Assembly (NCBI GenBank): GCA_938048455.1 | Contig: CALIUY010000021.1 | Location: forward strand, 89,653-153,652 | Length of the DNA: 64,000 nt | Direction: 5' to 3' | Source: an uncultured Desulfobacterales bacterium | GTDB lineage: Bacteria > Desulfobacterota > Desulfobacteria > Desulfobacterales > SpSt-501 | Shown here: one piece after another, positions 27,671 to 36,734 of the stretch | Numbering within the stretch: position 1 is the first letter of the stretch | How the letters are laid out: every line of letters starts with the position of its first letter | Program-made: the position numbers and the translations under genes | The notes under the pieces: generated by a model | What the model was told of the DNA's origin: nothing | Databases searched by the model: none | What the model saw: the letters and a program-made list of their open reading frames with translations, nothing else

Positions 27671-28663
27671 CTAAGTTTGCGGCGGCTTGTCAAGCAAAAA
27701 AAGGAGCGCTTCGGCCGCCGTCGTCGGCGGCATCCGGCCGGCCTCGACGTCGCGCAACGTGCGCTCGAGCCGGCCCCGCACCGCAGGGTGGCGGCGGAAG
27801 CGTTCCTTCAAGCCCTCCTCGATCAGGGCCCACATCCAGGAAACGGCCTGCTGGCGGCGTTTCTGCGCCAGCTCGCCGGTCGCGGTGAGAATCTCGCGAT
27901 GCCGGCGCACGGTCTCCCAGACCGCGGCGATTCCGCTCCCCTCCACAGCGCTGCACAGCAGCACCGGCGGCGACCACGACGGCGAGCTCGGCTGGAGCAG
28001 GTGCAGGGCCGAAGCATAGACCCGCGCGGCATGCTCCGCCCGGGGGAGATTTTCGCCGTCCGCCTTGGTGACGGCCAGCGCGTCGGCCAGCTCGAGCACC
28101 CCTTTCTTGATGCCCTGGATCTCGTCTCCCGCCCCGGCGAGAAGCAGCACGAGGAAAAAATCGACCATCGAGGCCACCGCCGTTTCGGACTGCCCCACCC
28201 CCACGGTCTCGACGACGACGACGTCGAAGCCCGCGGCCTCGCAGAGCAGCATCGTCTCCCGCGTCTTGCGCGCCACCCCGCCGAGGGTTCCTCCCGAGGG
28301 CGAGGGGCGGATGAAGGCGTTTTCCTCCCGCGAAAGCCGCTCCATCCGGGTCTTGTCGGCCATGACGCTGCCGCCGCTGCGGACGCTGGTCGGGTCCACG
28401 GCCAGCACGGCCACCCGGCGGCCTTCGGCGACGAGCCGGAGCCCCAGGGCTTCGATGAAGGTGCTTTTCCCGACCCCGGGGACCCCGGTGATCCCCAAGC
28501 GCACGGCCGTTCCCGTGTGCGGCAAGAGCGCGCCCAGGATGGCGCGTGCGGCCTCCTGATGGGCAGCGAGCGCGCTCTCGACCAGGGTGATGGCCTTGGC
28601 GAGCACGCGGCGGTCGCCGGCCAGCACGCCATCGATGTAGGCCCGGGGATCCGGCGGCTCCAT
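27671..28663 (-). CDS. meaB: Methylmalonyl-CoA mutase-associated GTPase MeaB (ArgK family)
   Basis: G-protein chaperone that protects and reloads the B12-dependent mutase. The 330-residue protein has the P-loop GITGVPGVGKSTFIEAL, VLAVDPTSVRSGGSVMADKTRM, the switch region VVVETVGVGQSET, and VTKADGEN as the guanine motif. The ATG at 28663 lies eight bases after the mutase stop, the usual pairing. The 3' end is AT-rich and includes a minus-strand TTGACA, but its spacing to the next TAGAAT is only 14 bases. Confidence 0.95.
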   Translation of the reverse strand: MEPPDPRAYIDGVLAGDRRVLAKAITLVESALAAHQEAARAILGALLPHTGTAVRLGITGVPGVGKSTFIEALGLRLVAEGRRVAVLAVDPTSVRSGGSVMADKTRMERLSREENAFIRPSPSGGTLGGVARKTRETMLLCEAAGFDVVVVETVGVGQSETAVASMVDFFLVLLLAGAGDEIQGIKKGVLELADALAVTKADGENLPRAEHAARVYASALHLLQPSSPSWSPPVLLCSAVEGSGIAAVWETVRRHREILTATGELAQKRRQQAVSWMWALIEEGLKERFRRHPAVRGRLERTLRDVEAGRMPPTTAAEALLFLLDKPPQT

Positions 28664-28671
28664 GGCGGCTT

Positions 28672-30801
28672 TCAGACCGGCGCGTCGAGAAGGTTCAACA
28701 CGCGGTTGGCCGCCTCGGTGACCGGGGTGCCGGGACCGAAGACGGCATGGGCCCCGGCCTGCTCGAGAAACGCATGGTCCGAGGGGGGGATGACGCCGCC
28801 CACGACCACGCGGACATCCTCCGCCCCCTCGCGTGCGAGCGCCTGGACGAGGGCGGGAACGAGCGTCTTGTGTCCGGCGGCCAAGGTCGAGACCCCCACC
28901 ACGTGGACGTCGTTTTCGACCGCCATGCGCGCCGCCTCCTCGGGGGTCTGGAACATGGGTCCGATGTCCACATCGAAGCCCAAATCGGCGAAGCCGCTGG
29001 CGATCACTTTCATCCCGCGGTCGTGGCCGTCCTGGCCCATTTTGACGACGAGGATCCGCGGCCGGCGCCCTTCGCGCTCGGCAAAGAGCGCGCAGCGCTT
29101 GCGGATGGCGTCCAGAATCGATCGGTCGCGGTACTCCGAAGCGTAAACGCCCGACACCGCCACCGTCGAGGCGACGTAGCGGCCGAAGACGCGCTCGAGG
29201 GCCTCGCTCACCTCCCCCACGGTCGCCCGCCGCCGGACGGCCTCCACGGCGAGCTCGAGCAGGTTCGCCTTCCCTTCCGCCCCGCGGCAAAGCGCGTCGA
29301 GCGCGGCGCGGACGGCGGCGTTGTCGCGCCGGGCGCGGATCTCCCTCAGGCGGGCGATCTGCTCGTCGCGGACGCTCGCGGGGACCTCGAGCACCTCGAG
29401 CGGGACCGACTCCTCGCTGCGGTACTTGTTCACGCCGACGATGACGTCGAGACCCTGGTCGATCCGAGCCTGGCGGCGGGCGGCGGACTCCTCGATCCGC
29501 AGCTTGGGCATGCCGCTTTCGATCGCCTTGGCCATGCCCCCCAGCCCTTCCACCTCCTCGAGGATCCGCTCCGCCTGGCGGGCGATGCCCTCGGTCAGCG
29601 ACTCGACGTAGTAGGATCCGCCCAGCGGGTCGACGACGCGGCAGATCTGGGATTCCTCCTGCACGATCAGCTGGGTGTTGCGCGCGATGCGCGCCGAAAA
29701 ATCGGTCGGCAGCCCGATCGCTTCGTCGAAGGAGTTCGTGTGCAGCGACTGCGTGCCCCCGAGCACGGCCGAGAGGCACTCGAGGGTCGTGCGGATGATG
29801 TTGTTGTAGGGGTCCTGAGCGGTCAGGCTCCAGCCGGAGGTCTGGCAGTGGGTGCGCAGCATCAGCGACTGGGGGTTTTGCGGGGCAAAGCGGCTCATGA
29901 GCTTGTGCCACAGCAGGCGGGCCGCGCGGAGCATGGCGATGTCCATGAAAAAATTCATGCCGATGCCGAAGAAGAAGGAGAGCCGCGGGGCGAAGGCGTC
30001 GATCGGCAGGCCCCGCGCCAGCGCGGCCCGCACGTATTCCAGGCCGTCGGCGAGCGTGAAGGCGCATTGCAGCACGGAGTCGGCCCCGGCCTCCATCATG
30101 TGATAGCCGCTGATGCTGATGGAGTTGAACCGGGGCATGTAGCGGGCACAGTACTCGATCACGTCGGCCGCGATGCGCATCGAAGGGCCGGGGGGATAGA
30201 TGTAGGTGTTGCGGGTCAAAAACTCCTTGAGAATGTCGTTCTGAATGGTGCCGGTGAGCTTTTCCGGAGGGACCCCCTGCTCCTCGGCGGCGACGATGTA
30301 GCCGGCCATGACGGGAAGGACCGCCCCGTTCATGGTCATCGAAACCGACATGCGGTCGAGGGGGATCCCTTCGAAGAGGATCTTCATGTCCTCGACGCTG
30401 TCGACGGCGACCCCCGCCTTGCCGACGTCGCCTACGACGCGGGGATGGTCCGAATCGTAGCCGCGGTGGGTGGGCAGATCGAAAGCGACCGAAAGCCCCA
30501 TCTGGCCGGCGGCGAGGTTGCGGCGGTAGAAGGCGTTCGACTCGCGGGCGGTCGAAAACCCGGCGTACTGCCGGATGGTCCAGGGGCGGTGGGCGTACAT
30601 CGTCGCCCGGGGGCCGCGGACGAAGGGGGGCAGGCCGGGAAGGCTGTCGGCGTGGGCAAGGCCCTCGAGATCCTCCGCGGTGTAGAGCGGCCGCACGAGG
30701 ATCCCCTCGGGCGTCTGCCAGTTCAGGGATTCGACGGGCTTGCCGCGCATTTCCTGCGCGGCGATCGTTTTCCACTGCTCGTAATCGGGGTGTCGGCTCA
30801 T
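28672..30801 (-). CDS. Methylmalonyl-CoA mutase, catalytic and B12 domains
   Basis: Adenosylcobalamin enzyme interconverting (R)-methylmalonyl-CoA and succinyl-CoA. The 709-residue chain has the N-terminal substrate barrel ([35 protein letters not shown]) and a C-terminal B12 domain with the cobalt ligand H593 in [13 protein letters not shown]. Both domains in one chain match the large or homodimeric form; no small subunit is adjacent. GGGAGGAGAG precedes the ATG. It is flanked by the epimerase and meaB. Confidence 0.97.
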   Translation of the reverse strand: MSRHPDYEQWKTIAAQEMRGKPVESLNWQTPEGILVRPLYTAEDLEGLAHADSLPGLPPFVRGPRATMYAHRPWTIRQYAGFSTARESNAFYRRNLAAGQMGLSVAFDLPTHRGYDSDHPRVVGDVGKAGVAVDSVEDMKILFEGIPLDRMSVSMTMNGAVLPVMAGYIVAAEEQGVPPEKLTGTIQNDILKEFLTRNTYIYPPGPSMRIAADVIEYCARYMPRFNSISISGYHMMEAGADSVLQCAFTLADGLEYVRAALARGLPIDAFAPRLSFFFGIGMNFFMDIAMLRAARLLWHKLMSRFAPQNPQSLMLRTHCQTSGWSLTAQDPYNNIIRTTLECLSAVLGGTQSLHTNSFDEAIGLPTDFSARIARNTQLIVQEESQICRVVDPLGGSYYVESLTEGIARQAERILEEVEGLGGMAKAIESGMPKLRIEESAARRQARIDQGLDVIVGVNKYRSEESVPLEVLEVPASVRDEQIARLREIRARRDNAAVRAALDALCRGAEGKANLLELAVEAVRRRATVGEVSEALERVFGRYVASTVAVSGVYASEYRDRSILDAIRKRCALFAEREGRRPRILVVKMGQDGHDRGMKVIASGFADLGFDVDIGPMFQTPEEAARMAVENDVHVVGVSTLAAGHKTLVPALVQALAREGAEDVRVVVGGVIPPSDHAFLEQAGAHAVFGPGTPVTEAANRVLNLLDAPV

Positions 30802-30879
30802 GGCTCGGATCTCTCCTCCCTTTCGCGGTCGGGACGTTCGCGGCGCACGCGGCGGCGATCAGGCGGCCTCGGAGCCGGA

Positions 30880-31290
30880 CTACCGGCCGGGGCGTTCGCA
30901 GAGCTCGACCAACACGCCGCCGGTCGCCTTGGGGTGGAGAAAGGCGATGCGGGCGCCGCCCGCCCCGCGCCGCGGCGTCTCGTCGATCAAGGCCACCCCG
31001 CGGGCCTTCAGCTCCGCCAGCGCCGCCTCCAGGTTTTCGACCCGGAAAGCAACGTGTTGGATCCCCTCGCCTTTTTTTTCGATGAAACGGGCCACGGGGC
31101 CGTCGGGCGCCGTCGACTCCAGAAGCTCGACCTCGCTGTCGCCGACGGGGAAAAAGGCGGTCGTCACCTTCTGCTCGGCCACGGTTTCGGTGCCCTCGAA
31201 GGGAAGCCCCAGAATCCCGTGCCAGAAGGCACGCCCGGCTTCGATGCTCCTGACCGCAATCCCCAAATGATCGATCCCCAGGATCTTCAT
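30880..31290 (-). CDS. mce: Methylmalonyl-CoA epimerase
   Basis: Epimerises (S)- to (R)-methylmalonyl-CoA. The 136-residue protein of the vicinal-oxygen-chelate fold starts MKILGIDHLGIAVRSIE and shows the metal ligands in DHLGIAV (His), VTTAFFPVGDSEVELLE, GEGIQHVAFRVEN (His) and GVLVELCE (Glu). The ATG at 31290 is chosen over an upstream in-frame one because the family starts there. It lies between an Nfu gene and the mutase. Confidence 0.93.
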   Translation of the reverse strand: MKILGIDHLGIAVRSIEAGRAFWHGILGLPFEGTETVAEQKVTTAFFPVGDSEVELLESTAPDGPVARFIEKKGEGIQHVAFRVENLEAALAELKARGVALIDETPRRGAGGARIAFLHPKATGGVLVELCERPGR

Positions 31291-31328
31291 GGCCTGCGCC
31301 TTCCCTTGCCGAGCGGATTGCCGCCGGC

Positions 31329-31556
31329 TCATTCGCCGGCCGCAGCCTCAACGGCCACGACCTCCGGGACTTCCCGTTTGAGCAACCTTTCGATCCCGTT
31401 TTTGAGGGTCATCTGCGACATGGGGCAACCGCGGCAGGCTCCCCGCAGGCGCACGGTGACGACCCCGTCCCGGACGTCGACGAGCTCGACGTCCCCTCCG
31501 TCCCGCTGCAGCATGGGGCGGATTTTTTCGAGAGCGGTTTTCACGGCTTCTTTCAT
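31329..31556 (-). CDS. Nfu-type iron-sulfur carrier protein
   Basis: A stand-alone Nfu domain of 75 residues that carries Fe-S clusters to target enzymes. It begins [20 protein letters not shown] and has the CxxC motif in [21 protein letters not shown]. The ATG at 31556 is preferred because GAGG stands nine bases upstream; in-frame starts at 31565 and 31583 would add 3 or 9 residues. It is a second Nfu domain in the window besides the C-terminus of NifU. It lies between tgt and the epimerase. Confidence 0.92.
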   Translation of the reverse strand: MKEAVKTALEKIRPMLQRDGGDVELVDVRDGVVTVRLRGACRGCPMSQMTLKNGIERLLKREVPEVVAVEAAAGE

Positions 31557-31624
31557 GGCGTTCATCCTCGAATCCGGGTTCACGACGGCCGGAGAGAGAC
31601 CTCCCCCCTGGATCCTTGTCTATA

Positions 31625-32743
31625 TCAGATCTCCCGCCGCCGATAAAACCGATTTCGAAAATCCGCGAAGGTCCCGGCCAAGATCGCCTCCCGAGCAGAG
31701 CGCACCAGGTGAATGAAATAATGGACGTTGTGCAGGCTGTTCAGGCGGTAGGCGAGAAGCTCGCGGGAAAGAAAGAGATGGCGCAAGTAAGCGAGCGAGT
31801 ACCGGCGGCAGGTGTAACAGCGGCATTCCGGGTCGGGGGGGCCCTCCTCCGTACGCCAGGCGGCGTGGGTGACCTGGACCGTACCGCGGGAGGTGAAGAG
31901 CTTCCCGTGGCGCGCGTTGCGCGTCGGCAGGACGCAGTCGAAGAGATCGGCCCCGAGACAGATGAGGTCCAGCAGATCCTCCGGGCGGCCGACCCCCATG
32001 ACGTAGCGCGGCTTCTCCGGCGGCAGAAAGGGCAGCGTCCCGGCCGCCGCCGCCAACATGAGCTCGAGGGGTTCTCCTACGCTCAGCCCCCCCACGGCGT
32101 AGCCGCTGAAGTCGAGCGCGGCGAGATCCTCGGCCGAACGGCGACGCAGCGCGGGGTCCATCCCCCCCTGGACGATTCCGAAGAGGGCTCGGGTTCCGGC
32201 CTCGCCGGACTCCCGCCAGCGGCGGCGGCAGCGCTCCGCCCAGCGCAGCGTCTGGCGTTCGGCGGCTTCGAACTCGGCCGCCGGGGCGGGCCAGCCCGCC
32301 ACGCGATCCAGGCACATCAGGATGTCGGCCCCGAGGGCGAGCTGGATTTCGACGGCCCGCTCGGGGGTGAGCCGGCGCTCCGAACCGTCGAGGTGCGAGC
32401 GAAAGGCCACGCCCTCCTCGGTGACGCGCGCGAGCGCGGCGAGCGAGAAGATCTGGAAGCCGCCGCTGTCGGTCAGGAGGGGACGCCTCCAGCCCATGAA
32501 GCGGTGCAGCCCCCCGAAACGGCCGATGACTTCCTCGCCCGGGCGCAGATGGAGATGATAGGTGTTGCCGAGCAGGATCTGGACGCCGCAGGCCTCGAGC
32601 TCCTCGGGAGTCAGCGACTTGACCGAGCCCTGGGTGCCGACCGGCATGAAGGCCGGCGTCTCGACGGTCCCGTGGGCCGTCTCCAGAAGCCCGGCACGCG
32701 CCGACGAGCCGGCATCGCGGCGGATCACCTCGAAGCGAAACAC
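31625..32743 (-). CDS. tgt: tRNA-guanine transglycosylase
   Basis: Exchanges guanine-34 for preQ1 in GUN-anticodon tRNAs during queuosine synthesis. The 372-residue protein has the general acid in LLTDSGGFQIFSLA, the nucleophile D269 in GADLFDCVLPTRNARHG, and zinc ligands in CRCYTCRRYSLAYLRHL. It follows queA by 27 bases. Downstream it continues into the methylmalonyl-CoA gene set with a 41-base gap to nfu. Confidence 0.97.
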   Translation of the reverse strand: MFRFEVIRRDAGSSARAGLLETAHGTVETPAFMPVGTQGSVKSLTPEELEACGVQILLGNTYHLHLRPGEEVIGRFGGLHRFMGWRRPLLTDSGGFQIFSLAALARVTEEGVAFRSHLDGSERRLTPERAVEIQLALGADILMCLDRVAGWPAPAAEFEAAERQTLRWAERCRRRWRESGEAGTRALFGIVQGGMDPALRRRSAEDLAALDFSGYAVGGLSVGEPLELMLAAAAGTLPFLPPEKPRYVMGVGRPEDLLDLICLGADLFDCVLPTRNARHGKLFTSRGTVQVTHAAWRTEEGPPDPECRCYTCRRYSLAYLRHLFLSRELLAYRLNSLHNVHYFIHLVRSAREAILAGTFADFRNRFYRRREI

Positions 32744-32770
32744 GGCATCCTCGTCTCCCGGGAAGCGATG

Positions 32771-33862
32771 TTACAGGATCAACATCGCGTCCCCGTAGCT
32801 GTAAAAGCGATAGCCTTCGCGCACGGCGGTGCGGTAGGCGGCAAGCACACGCTCCCGTCCGGCGAAGGCGCTGACCAACAACAAGAGCGAAGAGCGGGGC
32901 AGGTGAAAGTTCGTCACCAGGGCGTCGAGGACGCGGAAGCGGTGGCCCGGAAGGATGAAGAGGTCGCAGCGGCCGCTGCCGGCGCGCACTCGACCCCTGC
33001 CGTCGGCGGCGAACTCGAGCACGCGGGCCACGGTCGTCCCCACGGCGATGACGCGTCCGCCGCGGTCCCGCGCGCGGGCGATCGCCCCGGCCGTTTCCGG
33101 GGGCAGGCGGTAGCCTTCGTCGTGCAGCCGGTGGCGGCGGACGTCGGGATCGCGCAGCGGTTGAAACGTGCCGTAGCCCACGTGAAGCGTAAGAAAGGCC
33201 GTTTCCACACCCGCCGCGCGCAGCGCCGAAAGCAGACGCCGCGTGAAATGAAGCCCCGCCGTGGGAGCGGCGACCGCCCCGGGGTGCGCGGCGTAGACCG
33301 TCTGGTAATCGGCGCGGTCGGCGGCATCGTCGGCGCGCCCGAGGTAGGGGGGGAGCGGAACGTGGCCCACCCGCTCGAGCGCGGCGAAGACCTCCTCCTC
33401 GGCTTCCAAGGTCACCCGGCAGACGCCGGGGGTGATCTCGAGCACCTGCCCGCGAAGACCGCCCGCGAAGGCGAGCCTCATTCCGGGACGCACCGGCTTG
33501 GCGGAGCGGGCCAGGCAAGGCCCGCTCCAGCGCCGGCCGTCGGCGGAAAGCCGGCCGCCGACGGGATCGAGAAGCAACACTTCGACCCGGCCGCCGGTCT
33601 CCTTCGTTCCGAGCAGCCGGGCGGGAAGCACGGCGGTGTCGTTCAGCACGAGAAGATCGCCCGCCCGCAGGAAAGCGCCGATCTCGCGGAAGCGACGATG
33701 TTCGATGCGGCCCGAGCCGCGCTCGAGAACCAGGAGTCGGGCGCTGTCGCGCGGGCGGGCGGGGCGGGCGGCGATCCGCTCCGGGGGAAGCTCGTAATCG
33801 TAGGCGCAGAGGCGGAACGCCGCTTCCTCCCCGGCCCCTTCTTCGCCCGGCGGGGAGATCAT
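32771..33862 (-). CDS. queA: S-adenosylmethionine:tRNA ribosyltransferase-isomerase
   Basis: Adds the epoxycyclopentane-diol precursor to preQ1 in tRNA. The 363-residue protein has the family start region FRLCAYDYELPPERIAARPA, LLVLNDTAVLPARL, VAAPTAGLHFTRRLL and the C-terminal TNFHLPRSSLLLLVSAFAG. The ATG at 33862 overlaps the stop of the DUF2065 gene. The first about 16 residues are acidic and not conserved. Forms the usual queA-tgt pair. Confidence 0.97.
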   Translation of the reverse strand: MISPPGEEGAGEEAAFRLCAYDYELPPERIAARPARPRDSARLLVLERGSGRIEHRRFREIGAFLRAGDLLVLNDTAVLPARLLGTKETGGRVEVLLLDPVGGRLSADGRRWSGPCLARSAKPVRPGMRLAFAGGLRGQVLEITPGVCRVTLEAEEEVFAALERVGHVPLPPYLGRADDAADRADYQTVYAAHPGAVAAPTAGLHFTRRLLSALRAAGVETAFLTLHVGYGTFQPLRDPDVRRHRLHDEGYRLPPETAGAIARARDRGGRVIAVGTTVARVLEFAADGRGRVRAGSGRCDLFILPGHRFRVLDALVTNFHLPRSSLLLLVSAFAGRERVLAAYRTAVREGYRFYSYGDAMLIL

Positions 33863-34047
33863 CCCGAACGCCCCCAGCCGACGAGGGCCACCCCGACGGC
33901 CATCAAAACCAGCCCCAGCCAGCGCAGCGGCTCGTCGGGGACTTCGAGCAGGCGCGAAAGCCAGCGCTTCATCGCCGCCGGGGAGGCGAAGTAGGGAAGT
34001 CCCTCCACGACCAGCACCATCCCGAGAACGCAAAGAAACTCCTTCAT
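33859..34047 (-). CDS. DUF2065 small membrane protein
   Basis: A 62-residue protein with two membrane segments (EFLCVLGMVLVVEGLPYFASP and LRWLGLVLMAVGVALVGWG), matching the DUF2065 family. Function unknown. It is the first gene of the long queA-to-hypB operon, overlapping queA by four bases. The ATG at 34047 has AGG eight bases upstream; an in-frame TTG two codons earlier is less likely. Confidence 0.85.
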   Translation of the reverse strand: MKEFLCVLGMVLVVEGLPYFASPAAMKRWLSRLLEVPDEPLRWLGLVLMAVGVALVGWGRSG

Positions 34048-34060
34048 CGTCAACCTGGGA

Positions 34061-34082
34061 GCGGGCGGCCGTCGCCGCCCGC
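34061..34082 (-). repeat. Leader hairpin upstream of DUF2065-queA
   Basis: GCGGGCGGC (34061-34069) pairs perfectly with GCCGCCCGC (34074-34082) around a 4-base loop. It lies in the predicted 5' leader, between the promoter and the ribosome-binding site of the first gene. No T-run follows, so it is not a terminator; it does not resemble a preQ1 riboswitch. Confidence 0.6.
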
Positions 34083-34100
34083 GGAGCGATGGGAAGGAAA

Positions 34101-34130
34101 CTTATAGCCTCGGCGTGCAGCGCCTGTCAA
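34101..34130 (-). promoter_or_regulatory. Strong sigma-70 promoter of the DUF2065-queA-tgt-...-hypB operon
   Basis: On the minus strand a perfect TTGACA (34125-34130) is followed after 18 bases by TATAAG (34101-34106, 5 of 6). It ends 53 bases before the first ATG. This is the best promoter seen in the window and probably drives the whole 11.7-kb operon. Confidence 0.7.
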
Positions 34131-34164
34131 AACGGCACCCCGGCCGGAGCAGCGGATGCAGGGT

Positions 34165-34192
34165 TTGACAGAAGCCCACCGCGCCTTAGTTT
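34165..34192 (+). promoter_or_regulatory. Candidate promoter of the PP2C phosphatase gene
   Basis: TTGACA (34165-34170) and TAGTTT (34187-34192) are spaced by 16 bases on the plus strand, divergent from the queA-operon promoter. A transcript starting near 34199 would include the short open frame at 34272, supporting translation beginning there rather than further upstream. Confidence 0.5.
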
Positions 34193-34271
34193 AGCGCCGG
34201 CTGCGACTCGAAACGGCCGAAACCCAGGCCTTCGCATCGCGGCCCGATTCGGATCCTGCAAGGCGTTCTTG

Positions 34272-35804
34272 ATGCGCATCTTCATCCACTACGCCGCGGC
34301 GGTCGTTCTGCTCACCCTCTACGGGGGGCAAATCTGACCCTTCATGGAGGGTCTGCCCCCCGGGGTCCTGGGGGCCAACATCGCCGCCGCCTTCGGCTTC
34401 GCCTATCTCGTGCGGCGCATCGCCGAGCGCCGGATGGTGGACTCCGCCCCCGAAGCGCGACAGCCGCGCCGGCAGTTTGTTCTCGACTTCGCCCTCGGGG
34501 CTCTCGCCGCGCTTGCGGCGGCCGGGCAGAACGTCTTCCTCCACGGCTTTCCGCCCCTGAGCACGCTCGGCCTGATTTACGGGGTCCTGGTGTACGTTTT
34601 CTTCATCGCCATGGACATGGCGCTCGCGCGCGAGCGGGCGATCATCGGCCGGGCCCGCACCGAAAACCCTGCGGGCATTCCCGCCCCTCAACTCCATTCG
34701 ATCACCCGCCGCTTCACCGGGTTCACCGTCGCCGCCGTGCTCGGCGTGTCGCTCGTCAACCTTGCGGTCATCGCGCGCGACGTCTCCTGGCTGACGACCG
34801 TCGGCTCCGAGCCGGAGGCCGTGAAGCAGGCGATCCGCGCGGTGACGCTCGAGGTGCTCTTCATCCTCGCGGTGCTGCTCGGGCTGACCGGCAACCTCGT
34901 GGTTTCCTTTTCGCGCAATCTGAAGCTTCTGTTCCGCAACGAGACCGATGTCCTCGAGCGCGTGACGCAAGGGGACTTGAGCCGTCTGGTGCCGGTGGCG
35001 ACCCGGGACGAGTTCGGGCTGATCGCGGCCTACACGAACGCCATGATCGAGGCCCTGCGGCATCGCATCCGGCTGCTCTCGGCCCTCAAGCTCGCCGAGG
35101 AAGTCCAGGCGAATCTGCTGCCCTCCCGGCCGCCCGAGGTTCCGGGGGTGGAGCTCGCGGGGACAAGCCGCTACTGCGAAGAGATCGGCGGGGATTACTA
35201 CGACTTCATCCCTCTTCCCGAAGGCGCCGTGGCCGCGGTCGTCGCCGATGTCGCCGGGCACGGCGTCGATGCCGCGCTCTTCATGGCTTCGGCGCGCTCC
35301 TTTCTGCTTTCCCAGGCCCAGCGCTTCCGGGGGGCCTCCCGGCTCTTGCGGGTCGTCAACCGCTACATCACCCGCGACAGCGCCCAGACCGGACGATTCA
35401 TCAGCCTGTTCTTTCTCGAAATCCGGCCGGCCGAAAAGCGGCTGCGCTGGGTCCGCGCCGGCCATGCCCCGGGGCTGCTCTACGAGCCCACCGCGGGCCG
35501 CTTCCGGGAACTCGACGGAGAGGGCATCGCTCTCGGCGTGAGCGAAGAGTCCCGCTTCCCGGAATACGAACTGGCGGGCTGGGAATCCGGGGCGCTGATC
35601 GTGCTCGCCACCGACGGGCTGATCGAAAGCCGCAACCCGCAGGGCGAACTCTTCGGCATGGACCGGCTGCGCGCGGCGATCCGCGCCGCGGCCGACCTTC
35701 CGGCGGCAAAGCTGCGCGATCGGCTGATCGCCCAGGTGGAGGCCTTTCGCGGCCCGGCGCGCCAGGAAGACGACGTGACCCTCGTCGTGGCGAGGCTTGC
35801 CTGA
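34272..35804 (+). CDS. Membrane PP2C (SpoIIE-type) phosphatase, in-frame TGA near N-terminus
   Basis: A serine phosphatase of partner-switching systems, expected to dephosphorylate a STAS protein. An ORF from ATG 34344 gives 486 residues: membrane segments (ANIAAAFGFAYLV, FALGALAALAAAGQNVFL, FTVAAVLGVSLVNLAVIA, EVLFILAVLLGLTGNLVV), a HAMP-like linker (LERVTQGDLSRLVPVATRDEFG), then SpoIIE/PP2C with metal Asp in GGDYYDF and ADVAGHGVDAALFMA and a late Asp in LATDGLIESR. In the same frame, 21 codons from ATG 34272 (MRIFIHYAAAVVLLTLYGGQI) encode a membrane helix that stops at TGA 34335-34337, just two codons before ATG 34344. The gene may carry a nonsense mutation, with translation now starting at 34344. 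ATG 34272 has AAGG upstream and lies downstream of a promoter. Confidence 0.8.
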
Positions 35805-35823
35805 ACACCTCCGCCGCTTCGCC

Positions 35824-36549
35824 TCAGGGGATGTCCGCCCTCGGGCTTTTGCCGGCCGCGGAAACGGCGGCTGCGGCGAGCAAGCGCAACGGGTCGAAAA
35901 AAGGCACGGGAAGGTCCTCCGGCCCCAGGACGAGCGGAATTTCGGTGCAGCCGGCGATCACCCCTTCGGCCCCCGCGGCGATCAGGCGGTGGGCCACGGC
36001 GCGTGCCGCCTCTCGGAGCTCCCGACGGTCGGTGGGAGCCGCAACGGCCTTCACCCCGTAAATCGTGCGCATGACGATTTGCTGGTCTTCCGCGGTGGGC
36101 ACGAGGGTCTCCAGCCCCTCGCGGGCCAAGCGCCGCTGCAGCGCGCCAGCCCGGATCGTCCCCGTGGTGGCAAGAAGCCCCAGGCGCCGCAAATCGGGAT
36201 ACCCCCCGCGGACGGCTTCGGCGGTCACGTCGAAGAGGGAGAGGATCGGCAGCTCGGCGGCGGGCAGGAGTTCCTCGAGAAACGCGTGCGCCGAAACACA
36301 GGGAAGAACGACAAAGTCGGCCCCCGCCCGACGCAGGGCGGCGATCCCCTCCCGCAGCGCGGGGACGGGGGAAGGACCGCCGTGCAGCAGGGCGGCGGTG
36401 CGGTCGGGGATCTTCGGGTTGGAGTCGATCAGGACCCGCAGGTGTTCCTGATCGCGCTCCGCCGGGGTCAATTTGAGGATCCAGGAATAAAACGCCAGCG
36501 TCGCCTCGGGCCCCATGCCGCCGAGAACGCCGATCACCCGTTCCTCCAT
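35824..36549 (-). CDS. Aspartate/glutamate racemase family protein
   Basis: A PLP-independent amino-acid racemase of 241 residues. It has IGVLGGMGPEATLAFY at the start and the two catalytic cysteines C84 (VVLPCVSAHAF) and C201 (VIAGCTEIPLVL). The GGMGPEAT start and IDSNPKIPDRTAA segment are typical of aspartate racemase or broad-specificity racemases, perhaps for D-amino acids in peptidoglycan or signalling. It lies on the opposite strand inside the partner-switching group, so it may simply be a neighbour. Confidence 0.9.
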   Translation of the reverse strand: MEERVIGVLGGMGPEATLAFYSWILKLTPAERDQEHLRVLIDSNPKIPDRTAALLHGGPSPVPALREGIAALRRAGADFVVLPCVSAHAFLEELLPAAELPILSLFDVTAEAVRGGYPDLRRLGLLATTGTIRAGALQRRLAREGLETLVPTAEDQQIVMRTIYGVKAVAAPTDRRELREAARAVAHRLIAAGAEGVIAGCTEIPLVLGPEDLPVPFFDPLRLLAAAAVSAAGKSPRADIP

Positions 36550-36607
36550 GGCCGCCTCCCTTCCCGGTTCGCCGCAGCCCGCCGGCTCCGCCGGGCCGGT
36601 ATACGGC

Positions 36608-36637
36608 CTCTTAGGCCGCATCCGTCCGGCCTGTCAA
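36608..36637 (-). promoter_or_regulatory. Candidate promoter of the racemase with overlapping inverted repeat
   Basis: On the minus strand TTGACA (36632-36637) and TAAGAG (36608-36613) are spaced by 18 bases. The -10 lies inside a perfect inverted repeat (CGGCCT-CTT-AGGCCG, 36604-36618) that could be a repressor site. Both parts are by-eye calls. Confidence 0.4.
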
Positions 36638-36734
36638 GCGAGACTGCGCCAGGCGCCCCGGCCGGGGGGCACCCGCCTTGCGCCGCAGGGAAAAGCGGGC
36701 TAAAGATCCGGACAGGCCGCCTCCGGGAGCCTCC

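Noticed and set aside
27541..27700. Promoter for the carboxyltransferase-sucCD-hypAB part of the operon
   Set aside because: TTGACA and TAGAAT on the minus strand are spaced by only 14 bases, too close for a standard sigma-70 promoter; weaker hexamers at 17 bases do not match.
34335..34390. Selenocysteine insertion at the in-frame TGA of the PP2C gene
   Set aside because: A GC-rich hairpin follows about 17-38 bases downstream, but its distance and loop do not fit a bacterial SECIS element, and a hydrophobic helix is not a likely place for selenocysteine.
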